Assembly: GCA_036501845.1 (NCBI GenBank)
Contig: DASXZO010000014.1
Location: 1 to 64,000, forward strand
Reading direction: 5' to 3'
Length of the DNA stretch: 64,000 nucleotides
Origin: JBBREP01 sp036501845
GTDB lineage: Bacteria > Actinomycetota > Acidimicrobiia > IMCC26256 > PALSA-610
Positions 43,522-52,006 of the stretch are shown here, in pieces (within the stretch, counting starts at the first letter, position 1; the number at the start of each line of letters is the position of its first letter). Made by a program: the position numbers and the translations under genes. The notes beneath the pieces are model-generated. The model did no database searches and had not been told where the DNA came from. It worked only from the letters and a program-made list of their open reading frames with translations.

Positions 43522-44573
43522 GCGCGCTCGACACCGCGGCGTGCCGCCTGTTCGGCATCCGCTACCCGGTTGTGCAGACCGGCATGGGTTATGTGGCCGG
43601 CGCGCGCCTCGCGGCAGCCACGAGCGCCGCGGGCGGGCTCGGCATCATCGCCAGTGCGACGCTCCGCTACGACGAGCTCGAGCAGGCGATCGTGAAGGTG
43701 CAGGAGCGCACCGACGCACCGTTCGGCGTGAACTTGCGTGCCGATGCCGACGATGCCGAAGCACGCGTCGATCTGCTCGTGCGCCGCGGCGTAAGGGTCG
43801 CGTCGTTCGCACTGGCGCCGAGCGAAGCGCTCATCAAGCGCCTCAAGGACGCCGGCGTATGTGTGGTGCCGTCGGTGGGTGCGCGCCGCCACGCCGAGAA
43901 GGTGGCGGCGTGGGGCGTGGACGCGGTGGTGTGCCAGGGCGGCGAGGGCGGCGGCCACACCGGCGCGGTGCCCACCACGTTGCTACTGCCGCAGATCGTC
44001 GGCGCGGTCGACATACCCGTGATCGCCGCGGGCGGCTTCTTCTCTGGGCAAGGCCTCGTGGCCGCGCTCGCCTACGGCGCGGCCGGCGTGGCGATGGGCA
44101 CGCGTTTCCTGCTCACCCAAGAAAGCACCGTGCCCGACGCGGTGAAGCGCTTCTACCTCGACAAGGGCGTCGCCGACACCGTGGTCACCAAGAAGGTCGA
44201 CGGTGTGCCCCATCGCGTGCTGCGCACCGACATGGTCGAGAACCTCGAAGCCGGCACGCCGTTCACCGCGCTGCCCCGCGCGGTTCGCAACGCGGCCGGA
44301 TTCAAGAAGATCTCCGGTGTGTCCTGGACGTCGATGATGCGCGAAGGTCGCGCCATGCACGAGCACGCCGACATGCCGTGGTCGGCAGTGCTGATGGCCG
44401 CGAACACGCCGATGTTGTTGAAAGCGGCGATGGTGGACGGCGATCTGCGCGGCGGCGTGATGGCGAGCGGGCAGGTGGTGGGAGTGATCGACGACATCCC
44501 GACGGTGGCCGACCTCGTCGAGCGCATCATGGGCGAAGCACGCGAAACCCTGGCGCGACTGGGAGCGTCGTGA
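43518..44573 (+). CDS. ipdC: IpdC, nitronate-monooxygenase-fold flavoenzyme of HIP catabolism
   Basis: A 351-residue FMN TIM barrel. YPVVQTGMGYVAGARL, APFGVNLRADADDAEARVDL, VCQGGEGGGHTGAVPTTLLL and FLLTQESTVPDAVKRFYLDK are nearly the same as in Rv3553/IpdC, a flavin-dependent oxidoreductase needed for HIP breakdown. The order ipdA-ipdB-ipdC is that of M. tuberculosis. The TTG start overlaps the ipdB stop. A DUF35 gene follows with GTGA overlap. Confidence 0.9.
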   Translation: MSALDTAACRLFGIRYPVVQTGMGYVAGARLAAATSAAGGLGIIASATLRYDELEQAIVKVQERTDAPFGVNLRADADDAEARVDLLVRRGVRVASFALAPSEALIKRLKDAGVCVVPSVGARRHAEKVAAWGVDAVVCQGGEGGGHTGAVPTTLLLPQIVGAVDIPVIAAGGFFSGQGLVAALAYGAAGVAMGTRFLLTQESTVPDAVKRFYLDKGVADTVVTKKVDGVPHRVLRTDMVENLEAGTPFTALPRAVRNAAGFKKISGVSWTSMMREGRAMHEHADMPWSAVLMAANTPMLLKAAMVDGDLRGGVMASGQVVGVIDDIPTVADLVERIMGEARETLARLGAS

Positions 44574-44995
44574 CGTCTGCCAAACGGGTTCCTGCTATCG
44601 ACGGTTGGTTCACGATGGACGAAGCCGCGCCCGAGCTGATCGCCACGCGCGGGGTCGACAGCGGCAGCTACTTCTGGCCGCCAACGCTCGCGGTGTCGGC
44701 CAATCCCAACGCACCGTTCGAGGATCGCGAGCCCGTTCGCATGTCGCGCACCGGCACGCTGTGGTCGTACACCACCAATCACTACGCGCCGCCCGAGCCG
44801 TCGGTGCAGGAAGCGCCCTACACGGTGTGCGCGGTCGAGCTCGAAGAGGAGCAGATCGTGGTGCTGGGGCCGCTCGCCACGGGCGCGGATGCGAGCCTGT
44901 TGCGCCTCGGCATGACGATGGAGCTGGTACTCGGCCCGCTCGTGGTGGAAGACGGCGTGGAACACGTGATCTACCAATGGAGCCCGAGAGCGTGA
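44570..44995 (+). CDS. DUF35-type OB-fold protein lacking the zinc ribbon
   Basis: A 141-residue protein whose second half has the OB-fold pattern of DUF35 (LWSYTTNHYAPPEP, YTVCAVELEEEQIVVLG, LRLGMTMELVLG). The N-terminal region contains no CxxC pairs, unlike the copy at 21811, and instead reads SGSYFWPPTLAVSANP where the ribbon would be. Coupled upstream to ipdC and downstream to a thiolase-like gene, it is probably the partner of the latter. Confidence 0.75.
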   Translation: MTSAKRVPAIDGWFTMDEAAPELIATRGVDSGSYFWPPTLAVSANPNAPFEDREPVRMSRTGTLWSYTTNHYAPPEPSVQEAPYTVCAVELEEEQIVVLGPLATGADASLLRLGMTMELVLGPLVVEDGVEHVIYQWSPRA

Positions 44996-46197
44996 CCAAC
45001 AGCAGCGACCGCGATCTCGCCGTCATCGGCGTGGGCATGCACCCGTGGGGCAAGTGGGGCCGCAATTTCGTGGAGTACGGCGTGGTTGCCGCGCGCGCGG
45101 CACTCGAAGACGCCGGGCTCGAGTGGCGCGACATTCAATTCGTGGCCGGTGGCGAAACGATCCGCAACGGCTATCCCGGTTTCGTAGCCGGCGCGACGTT
45201 CGCGCAGGCGCTTGGCTGGCAGGGCGCGCAGGTGGCATCGAGCTACGCGGCGTGCGCGAGTGGCGTGACCGCGATGTCGACGGCGCGCGCGCAGATCCTC
45301 GCCGGCCTGTGCGATGTGGCCATGGTGATCGGTGCCGACACCACACCGAAGGGCTTCCTCGCACCGAACAAGGGCGAGCGCGGCGACGACCCCGACTGGT
45401 TGCGTTTCCGCCTCCTCGGCGCCACGAACCCCACGTACTTCGCGCTGTACGCGCGCCGCCGCATGGATCTCTACGGCGCCACCCGCGACGACTTCGCGCG
45501 CGTCAAGGTGAAGAACAGCCGCCACGGCCTCGAGAACCGGAACGCGCGCTATCGCAAGGCCAGCGAGATCCCCGACGTGCTCAACTCACCGCTCGTCGCC
45601 GACCCGCTGTCGCTGCTCGACATATGCGCCACGAGCGACGGTGCCGCGGCGATGATCATCACGTCGGCCGAGTGGGCTCGCGCTCACGGATTCGTCGACG
45701 CCGTACGCGTGCGCGCGGTCTCCACCGTCACGCCGAGCTACCCGAACACGGTGATCGAGATGCCGAACTTCGCCACCGACTCGGCGGCGGGGCTCGGCGG
45801 GATGCCCGCGAATCCGTTCAAGGACTCGATCGCGCGTGCCGCGTACGAGCAGGCCGGCATCGGGCCCGACGACCTCTCGTGTGCCGAGGTGTACGACCTG
45901 TCGACCGCGCTCGAGCTCGACTGGTACGAGCACATCGGACTGTGCGAACGGGGCGACGCCGAGGCGCTGCTGCGGTCGGGAGCCACAGAACTCGGCGGAC
46001 GCATCCCCGTGAATCCCTCCGGGGGTCTTGCGTGCTTCGGCGAGGCCGTTCCCGCCCAGGCGATCGCGCAGGTGTGCGAGCTCACGTGGCAGCTGCGCGG
46101 GCATGCGAAGGGCCGCCAGGTGGAGGGGGCCACGGTAGGCCTGTCGATCAACCAGGGCTTGTTCGGCCACGGCTCGTGCGTGATCGTGAGCCGGTGA
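44992..46197 (+). CDS. lipid-transfer-type thiolase (Ltp3/Ltp4-like)
   Basis: A 401-residue thiolase-fold protein. SSYAACASGVTAMSTARAQI holds the N-terminal cysteine region, AEVYDLSTALELDWYEHIGL has Tyr where SCP-x thiolases have His, and NPSGGLACFGEAVPAQAIAQ carries a late Cys. This mixture fits Ltp3/Ltp4-type proteins of sterol clusters whose reaction is thiolytic or aldolytic cleavage. The GTG at 44992 overlaps the DUF35 stop; an ATG 15 bp upstream is possible. Confidence 0.75.
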   Translation: MTNSSDRDLAVIGVGMHPWGKWGRNFVEYGVVAARAALEDAGLEWRDIQFVAGGETIRNGYPGFVAGATFAQALGWQGAQVASSYAACASGVTAMSTARAQILAGLCDVAMVIGADTTPKGFLAPNKGERGDDPDWLRFRLLGATNPTYFALYARRRMDLYGATRDDFARVKVKNSRHGLENRNARYRKASEIPDVLNSPLVADPLSLLDICATSDGAAAMIITSAEWARAHGFVDAVRVRAVSTVTPSYPNTVIEMPNFATDSAAGLGGMPANPFKDSIARAAYEQAGIGPDDLSCAEVYDLSTALELDWYEHIGLCERGDAEALLRSGATELGGRIPVNPSGGLACFGEAVPAQAIAQVCELTWQLRGHAKGRQVEGATVGLSINQGLFGHGSCVIVSR

Positions 46198-46218
46198 AGG
46201 TTGGGGTAAGCCCACCGC

Positions 46219-46596
46219 ATGACCGAACACGAGCACTCGCCCACCGAATACGAGCCTGACGTCGTCGGCGAGTTCACGCCCGAAGACGACATCGTCGAGG
46301 TGTACCGGGCCAACGGCGTGATGGAGGCCGAGCTGATCGCTCGCGAGTTGCGCGCCGCGGGCATACGCGCTGCCGAGTACGGCGACGCCACTGCCGGCAT
46401 GCTCGGGACCCTCGACCACATGGAGGGCGCGCGCGTGATGGTGCGGCGCGACGATTTCGACGCCGCCACCGTGATCGTGCAGGAAGTGATCGACCGGGAG
46501 AAGATCCCGGCCACGCCGGAGGGCGATGCCGAGCTCACCCGGCTCGCCGAAGAGTCGAAGGGCTTCTCCGACCCGGAGACCGGCGCGCAGGTCTGA
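46219..46596 (+). CDS. DUF2007-like protein
   Basis: A 125-residue acidic protein with a ferredoxin-like DUF2007 unit: DDIVEVYRANGVMEAELIAR and GARVMVRRDDFDAATVIVQE. It ends ELTRLAEESKGFSDPETG, a tail shared with the next gene, so the two arose by duplication. DUF2007 proteins are predicted signal-transducing or regulatory; no catalytic residues. It starts 21 bp after the Ltp-like gene. Confidence 0.7.
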   Translation: MTEHEHSPTEYEPDVVGEFTPEDDIVEVYRANGVMEAELIARELRAAGIRAAEYGDATAGMLGTLDHMEGARVMVRRDDFDAATVIVQEVIDREKIPATPEGDAELTRLAEESKGFSDPETGAQV

Positions 46597-46643
46597 CGCG
46601 GCACGAGGAATTCCCCGGGCCGGCCGCTACGTTGCTGCCCGGC

Positions 46644-47117
46644 GTGGCGACGAAGTGGTGTCCTCGGTGCGGGGCGGAATACGTCGAAGGTGTCGACGAG
46701 TGTTCCGATTGTGCATGCGCGCTCGTCGACACGGAGCCCGCGCGCTTGATCGCGCCGCACCATCCCTCCATCTACAACCACGCCGGGCAGTTCGGTCCCG
46801 ACGACGACGTCGTCGAGCTGTGCCGCATCCCATCCGAATTCCAGGCCGAGGTGATCGCGGCCCGCTTGCGCGACATGGGTATCCCCGCGTCGAACATCAA
46901 CCATGGGCAGGGCATGACCACGCACCTCGTGATCAGCCAGGGCTCGCGCCTGTTCGTGCGCCGCGAAGACGCACCACGCGCCGCGCAGCTGGTGAACGAC
47001 ACCTACACCGACACGCCGCTCGAGGCGCCGTTCGACGAGATGGAGCTCGGCCGCCTCGCCGAAGAGTCCGCCGAGCCCGAAGGCTGGGTCGACCCCGAAA
47101 CCGGCGCCGCGGTCTGA
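46644..47117 (+). CDS. zinc-ribbon plus DUF2007-like protein
   Basis: A 157-residue protein with an N-terminal zinc ribbon CPRCGAEYVEGVDECSDC (6-23) followed by a DUF2007 unit (DDVVELCRIPSEFQAEVIAA, RLFVRREDAPRAAQLV) and the tail LGRLAEESAEPEGWVDPETG. It is paralogous to the gene 47 bp upstream, which lacks the ribbon. The GTG at 46644 is chosen because it starts directly before the ribbon. Confidence 0.7.
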   Translation: MATKWCPRCGAEYVEGVDECSDCACALVDTEPARLIAPHHPSIYNHAGQFGPDDDVVELCRIPSEFQAEVIAARLRDMGIPASNINHGQGMTTHLVISQGSRLFVRREDAPRAAQLVNDTYTDTPLEAPFDEMELGRLAEESAEPEGWVDPETGAAV

Positions 47118-47118
47118 G

Positions 47119-47784
47119 CTACGACGCGGCGCGGGCAGTCGCGGTGGCTTCGAGGTCGGCCGACACGGCACGCACCAGCTCCACGAGGTCGGGGCCGGCC
47201 TTGGTGGGCGAACCGGTGTCGAACGGCGGCTGCGGGTCGTACTCGATCGACAGCTGGATGCCCTGCGCGTACAAGTCGCCGGCGATGCGCGCACTGAGGA
47301 GCAACGCCATGTCGATGCCGGCCGACACGCCAGCACCCATCATGATGCGCCGGTCGGCGTGCTCGACGATGCGCTGCTCGGTGTAGCGCGCACCCGTCGA
47401 TTCGAGCACGTCGACGGCCGACCAGTGCGTGGTGGCGTCGAGGCCGTTGAGCAGGCCGGCGGCGCCGAGCAGCAGCGAGCCGGTGCACACCGACGTGGTC
47501 CACTGCGTGTGTTCGTGCACTCCACGGATCCAATCGAGCAAACGCTCGTCGCCCATCAACGGCCGGGTGCCGAAGCCGCCCGGGATGAGCAGCACGTCAG
47601 GTCGGGTGATCTCGTCGATGCTCGCGTCGGCGGTGATGCCGAGCATCTCGGTTTCCGTACGCACTTCGCCCCGCTCGGCTGCGCAAAACACGACCTGCGC
47701 GTCGGGGAGACGCGACAACACGTCGTACGGCCCGATGCAGTCGAGTGCGGTGAATCCGGGATAGAGAAAGACTGCGATCTGCAT
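47119..47784 (-). CDS. DJ-1/PfpI-family protein
   Basis: A 221-residue protein with the DJ-1 fold: QIAVFLYPGFTALDCIGPYD, LLIPGGFGTRPLM and the nucleophile elbow SVCTGSLLLGAAG (Cys at about 99). It lies 12 bp downstream of a GlxA-type regulator having the same N-terminal domain, so it may share the small-molecule ligand, as in isonitrile-hydratase-like pairs. Activity not assignable. Confidence 0.8.
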   Translation of the reverse strand: MQIAVFLYPGFTALDCIGPYDVLSRLPDAQVVFCAAERGEVRTETEMLGITADASIDEITRPDVLLIPGGFGTRPLMGDERLLDWIRGVHEHTQWTTSVCTGSLLLGAAGLLNGLDATTHWSAVDVLESTGARYTEQRIVEHADRRIMMGAGVSAGIDMALLLSARIAGDLYAQGIQLSIEYDPQPPFDTGSPTKAGPDLVELVRAVSADLEATATARAAS

Positions 47785-47796
47785 GACTGGTTCCCT

Positions 47797-48753
47797 TCAG
47801 GAGGCCCGCCGGAAGCGGGCGCGGTAGTCGTGAGGTGCCACCCCGACATTGCGATGGAAAGCGCGGCGCAGCGTCTCGACCGAGCCGAAGCCGCACGCGT
47901 CGGCGACCGCGTCGAGTCCGAGCGCGGTCTGTTCGAGCACGCCACGCGCCACGTCGACGCGGGCCCGCTCCACGTAGCCGGCGGGCGTGACGCCGAGCTC
48001 TCTCGTGAACACTCGTGAGAGGTGGCGCTCGCTCATGTGGCAACGCTGCGCGATTGCCGCCACCGAGAGGTCGGCTTCGGGATGCTCGGCGATGTGCGCC
48101 TGAAGCTCGCGCAGCCAGTCGCGCGACGCGGCCTGCGACGCGAGTTGGGCCGAGAACTGCGACTGGCCCCCGGGCCGGCGCATGAACACCACGAGTTGAC
48201 GCGCCACGGCGAGCGCCACGTCGCGTCCAAGATCGTCGTCGACGAGCGCGAGCGAGAGATCGATCCCTGCGGTCACGCCGGCCGACGTCCAGCACGCGCC
48301 GTCGTGCACGTAGATCGCGTCGCCGTCGAGCGCGACGTTCGGGTATCGCCGCGCGAAACGCTCGCACTCACTCCAGTGCGTGGTGGCGCGCTTGCCGTCG
48401 AGCAGCCCGGCCTCGGCGAGCAGGTAGGCGCCGCTGCACACCGACGTGATGCGACGGGATCGGCGGGCCAAGGTCCTGACCGCGTCGAGATACGCGGGAT
48501 CGCGCAATGCCTCCGCGGTGCCGCGACCTCCAGGCACGATCAGCGTGTCGATACGCCCGCGGATCTCGGCGGGCGTGCACGCGGCGCCGAGCACCAGCCC
48601 GCTCGACGCGGTGATCGTCGGCGTGGCTGCGGCCACCACGACCTCGTAGGCACCGGGCTGCTCGCGCGCCGCCATGGCGAACGTCTCGGCCGGCCCCACC
48701 ACGTCGAGCAGTTGGAGGTCGTCGAAGGCGAGGATCACCACCCGGCGGGTCAC
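47797..48753 (-). CDS. GlxA-family regulator (DJ-1 domain plus AraC HTH)
   Basis: A 318-residue transcription factor. The N-terminal amidotransferase-like domain has VVILAFDDLQLLDVVGPAET and ITSVCSGAYLLAEAGLL; the C-terminal AraC domain has DLSVAAIAQRCHMSERHLSR and LDAVADACGFGSVETLRRAF. It heads a two-gene unit with the DJ-1 protein. The GTG at 48753 gives the usual family start. An inverted repeat upstream (48789) may be its site. Confidence 0.85.
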   Translation of the reverse strand: MTRRVVILAFDDLQLLDVVGPAETFAMAAREQPGAYEVVVAAATPTITASSGLVLGAACTPAEIRGRIDTLIVPGGRGTAEALRDPAYLDAVRTLARRSRRITSVCSGAYLLAEAGLLDGKRATTHWSECERFARRYPNVALDGDAIYVHDGACWTSAGVTAGIDLSLALVDDDLGRDVALAVARQLVVFMRRPGGQSQFSAQLASQAASRDWLRELQAHIAEHPEADLSVAAIAQRCHMSERHLSRVFTRELGVTPAGYVERARVDVARGVLEQTALGLDAVADACGFGSVETLRRAFHRNVGVAPHDYRARFRRAS

Positions 48754-48788
48754 GAACTGGATTCTGGGGCCTGCTGCCGCGGTCCGCA

Positions 48789-48806
48789 ATGACCAATCCC
48801 GGTCAT
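48789..48806. promoter_or_regulatory. inverted repeat ATGACC-N6-GGTCAT
   Basis: Six-bp perfect arms with spacer AATCCC in the 205-bp gap between the GlxA regulator and the divergent beta-helix gene, 36 bp before the regulator's start. A possible autoregulatory operator. Confidence 0.35.
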
Positions 48807-48958
48807 ATCCGGACATCCGCTTGGGCAGACGGCGCTTTGCTCCGGGCCGGCCTGGTCGTTAGCGTCGGCCACGCAGGGAGACAGCTTTGCTGCGGCGGGC
48901 GCGAAGCAGGTCGGTCGGGCGCGCGCGGCGCTCGACCCCGATTGAAACGAGCGGAGCC

Positions 48959-50599
48959 ATGACCATCGCCCGGCGCGCGCGCCGACAACTGGCGACCGGC
49001 GCTGCGGTGGTGGGCGCCGCCACTGCACTCACGCTGGCGGGTAGCCTCAGCCTGCCGGCGCGTGCGGCAGCGGCGCGCACGCTCTACGTCGACTGCTCGG
49101 CCGCGGCGGGCTCGGGCACGCTCGCTCACCCCTTCGACACACTGCAGGCCGCGAGTGCGCCGGCGCTCGGGCCCGGCGACCGGCTGCTCCTGCGCCGGGG
49201 AACCGCGTGCAAAGGCATGCTCGCGCCCCGCGGCAACGGCGCCGCTGGCGAACCGATCACGATCGGCGCGTACGGCCTCGCCGGCGCGCTCCCACCGCGG
49301 ATCGATGGGGGCGGCACCGTCGAGGCCGCGATCGGGCTCGCCAACATGTCGTACGTGACCGTCGACGGCCTTGAGCTCACGAACTCCGGCGACGCGGCCG
49401 GGCTGCACCGCGGCGTCTACCTCACGTCGAGCACCGGCACGATGAAGGGCATCACGCTCGAGCACCTGACAATTCACGATGTCGACGGCACCAGCGATGT
49501 GAACACCGGAAAGCCCGGCGGCGGCATCGTCGCGTGGTCACTGCAGCCACCCGGTCGCTTCGCCAACCTCACCATCGCGGACGACACGATCAGCGATGTG
49601 TCGCGCCAGGGAATCATCGTCGACGGCACCGGGTCGACGACGCGACCGCCCGCGACCCGCGCATGGGCGGCCGCGAGCACGGGGCTCGTGGTGTCGGGCA
49701 ACAACGTGCAACGCGTGCAGGGCGACGGCATCGTGGTGATGGGAACGGTGGGCGCACTCGTGCAGCAGAACACCGTGCGCCGCGGCAACCTCGCCGGATT
49801 CGACTTCAACGATCCGGTCAAGGAGAACTGCGCGGCGGGTATCTGGGCCTGGAACGCGAACCGCACGACGATCGAGCACAACGAAGTCAGCAACATGCAC
49901 TACGGGCCCAGCACGAAGGCCGGCGCACTCAATGGCTGCGACGGCGAGGCCTTCGATGTCGACTCGAACCAAGACGGCACCGTCGTGCAGTACAACTACT
50001 CACACGACAACGACGGCGGCTTCGTGCTGTTGTGCACGGCCGACGGCACGACCACGCAAGATCCACACCGCTCCGACGTGCGCTACAACCTGAGCGTCGA
50101 CGACAATTCCACGTTCGCCGCAGCTCCGTGCGAGCAGACCTACAAGCCGTCGGTGAACAATCTCGACGGCGTGCGCATGTACAACAACACGATCGTGGCG
50201 CCGACGCCCAGGGTGACGTACGAGCTCGATGAGCCGGCGGCGCGCAAGCTGCTCCCGTATTACGGGACCTTCGCCTTCGACGACAACCTCGTGTACGCCA
50301 CGGCGGCGGCAGCCACCGAGAGCCAGCACCTTTTCGAGTGCGGCAGTCCGTGCTCGCACAATCTGTTCTTCCACGTGCCGCCACCCGCGACGGCGACACA
50401 GTCGGTCACGTCCGACCCCGAGTTCGTGCGAGTGGGCGCACGGGGAACGGGGCTCGGCGTGGCCGCGTCGTTCAAGCTGCGTGCGGGGTCGCCGGCGAAC
50501 GGCGCCGGCATCGCGATCCCGCCGTCGGTGCCCACGACCGTCGCCAAGAACTTCTTCGGCGCAGCGATTCGCAAGCCGCCGGCAATCGGCTTCTCCTGA
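48959..50599 (+). CDS. secreted right-handed parallel beta-helix protein
   Basis: A 546-residue exported protein, ATG start behind GGAG. The signal peptide ends near PARAAAA. The mature chain starts TLYVDCSAAAGSGTLAHPFD and has pectate-lyase-like repeats (YVTVDGLELTNSGDAAG, TGLVVSGNNVQRVQGDGIVV, TTIEHNEVSNMHYG). No CSLREA or anchor Q motif is present, so it is a different family from the genes at 1678-8404. It may bind or cleave polysaccharide. Acidic residues typical of catalytic sites occur in DGEAFDVDSNQDG. Confidence 0.75.
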   Translation: MTIARRARRQLATGAAVVGAATALTLAGSLSLPARAAAARTLYVDCSAAAGSGTLAHPFDTLQAASAPALGPGDRLLLRRGTACKGMLAPRGNGAAGEPITIGAYGLAGALPPRIDGGGTVEAAIGLANMSYVTVDGLELTNSGDAAGLHRGVYLTSSTGTMKGITLEHLTIHDVDGTSDVNTGKPGGGIVAWSLQPPGRFANLTIADDTISDVSRQGIIVDGTGSTTRPPATRAWAAASTGLVVSGNNVQRVQGDGIVVMGTVGALVQQNTVRRGNLAGFDFNDPVKENCAAGIWAWNANRTTIEHNEVSNMHYGPSTKAGALNGCDGEAFDVDSNQDGTVVQYNYSHDNDGGFVLLCTADGTTTQDPHRSDVRYNLSVDDNSTFAAAPCEQTYKPSVNNLDGVRMYNNTIVAPTPRVTYELDEPAARKLLPYYGTFAFDDNLVYATAAAATESQHLFECGSPCSHNLFFHVPPPATATQSVTSDPEFVRVGARGTGLGVAASFKLRAGSPANGAGIAIPPSVPTTVAKNFFGAAIRKPPAIGFS

Positions 50600-50652
50600 G
50601 CCCTTTGTCTCTTGCGGCTTCGCCGCGGCACCGCTCTACGCTGCCGTGCCCC

Positions 50653-51807
50653 ATGGACCTGTCGTTCTCACCCGCCGAAGAGACCTTCCGCGCCGAAGTG
50701 CGCGAGTGGCTCGCGGCGCACGTGCCCAACCCGGCGCTGCCGTCGGGCGACACGCGAGAAGGCTTCGGCCTCCACCTCGAGTGGGAACGCACACTCTTCG
50801 ACGCGCGCTACGCGGTGGTGAGCTGGCCCGAGCGCCATGGCGGGCGCGACGCGAGCCTGTGGGAGTGGCTGATCTTCGAGGAGGAGTACTGGCTCGCCGG
50901 CGCGCCGCAGCGCGTGACGCAGAACGGCATCTTCCTGCTCGCGCCCACGATCTTCGAGTTCGGCACGCCGGCCCAGCAGGATCACATCCTCGCCAAGATG
51001 GCCAGCGGCGAGGAGACGTGGTGCCAAGGGTGGAGCGAGCCGAACGCCGGCAGCGACCTCGCCTCGCTCACGAGTCGGGCCGTACGTGACGACGCGGCCG
51101 GCGGTTGGCGCCTGCGCGGCCAGAAGACGTGGACCACGCGCGGCGCGTTCTGCACGCACCTGTTCGGCCTGTTCCGCACCGATGCCGAGGCCGAACGCCA
51201 CCGTGGCCTCACATACCTGCTCGTAGCGCTCGACCAGCCCGGTATCACCGTGCGCCCGGTCGAACGGCTCGACGGCGACGAGGGTTTTGCCGAGGTGTTC
51301 TTCGACGACGCCTTCGTGCCCGACGACATGGTGCTCGGCGATGTGGGCGCGGGCTGGAGTGTGGCGATGGCGACCACCGGATCCGAGCGCGGCCTCACGT
51401 TGCGCTCCCCCGGCCGATTCCTCGCCACCGCGCGCAAGCTCGTCGAGTTGGCGCGCAACACGCCATCCGAAAGTGTCGATCCTGCGCTACGCGATCGCAT
51501 CGCACGCGCGTGGATCGACGCCGAGGCCTACCGCTGGCAGACGTTCTGGACGGTCACGCAGCTCGCGGCCGGTCGGCGCGCGGGGCCCGAGGCCAGCATG
51601 GTGAAGGTGTTCTGGTCAGAGCTCGACGTGCAACTCCACGAGCTCGCGTTGCAACTGTTGGGCCCGAACGCGGAGCTCGTCGACGGTGAGCACGCGCAAT
51701 GGATGAAGGGGTACGAGTTCTCGCTCGCCGGCCCGATCTACGCCGGCACCAATGAAATCCAACGCAACGTGATCGCCGAGCGCGTGCTCGGCCTGCCGCG
51801 GAAGTAG
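50653..51807 (+). CDS. acyl-CoA dehydrogenase, large-subunit type
   Basis: A 384-residue acyl-CoA dehydrogenase with CQGWSEPNAGSDLASL, QKTWTTRGAFCTHLFGLF and AGPIYAGTNEIQRNVIAERV. It is followed by a shorter, divergent dehydrogenase and a FadA6-like thiolase. Actinobacterial steroid dehydrogenases often form alpha2-beta2 heterotetramers from such unequal pairs (ChsE1-ChsE2, IpdE1-IpdE2). The context with fadA6 favours an IpdE-like role, but assignment to one pair is uncertain. Confidence 0.78.
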   Translation: MDLSFSPAEETFRAEVREWLAAHVPNPALPSGDTREGFGLHLEWERTLFDARYAVVSWPERHGGRDASLWEWLIFEEEYWLAGAPQRVTQNGIFLLAPTIFEFGTPAQQDHILAKMASGEETWCQGWSEPNAGSDLASLTSRAVRDDAAGGWRLRGQKTWTTRGAFCTHLFGLFRTDAEAERHRGLTYLLVALDQPGITVRPVERLDGDEGFAEVFFDDAFVPDDMVLGDVGAGWSVAMATTGSERGLTLRSPGRFLATARKLVELARNTPSESVDPALRDRIARAWIDAEAYRWQTFWTVTQLAAGRRAGPEASMVKVFWSELDVQLHELALQLLGPNAELVDGEHAQWMKGYEFSLAGPIYAGTNEIQRNVIAERVLGLPRK

Positions 51808-51819
51808 TCGTGAACGTGG

Positions 51820-51991
51820 TCAGCAGCCGCGGAGCGACGAAGGAGCGACTCGGCTGTGCGAGCGGAGCGAGCGTCCAGACGCCCCTGGGGGCGCGAGCCG
51901 CAGGATTCAGCAGCCGCGGAGCGACGAAGGAGCGACTCGGCTGTGCGAGCGGAGCGAGCGTCCAGACGCCCCTGGGGGCGCGAGCCGCAGG
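51820..51991. repeat. 85-bp perfect tandem duplication
   Basis: Two copies (51820-51904 and 51907-51991) of the same 85 bp, period 87, lie in the 199-bp gap between the two dehydrogenase genes. Each contains a self-complementary CGCCCC-TG-GGGGCG and GAGCGACGAAGGAGCGACTC-type direct repeats. The period is a multiple of three, and reading frames stay open on both strands, but no start with a ribosome site supports coding. Confidence 0.85.
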
Positions 51992-52006
51992 CGAGCGGGG
52001 GTAGAT

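Noticed and set aside
51810..52004. 64-codon open frame across the tandem duplication
   Set aside because: Open only because the period is a multiple of three; no ribosome site and the 29-residue repeat has low-complexity composition.
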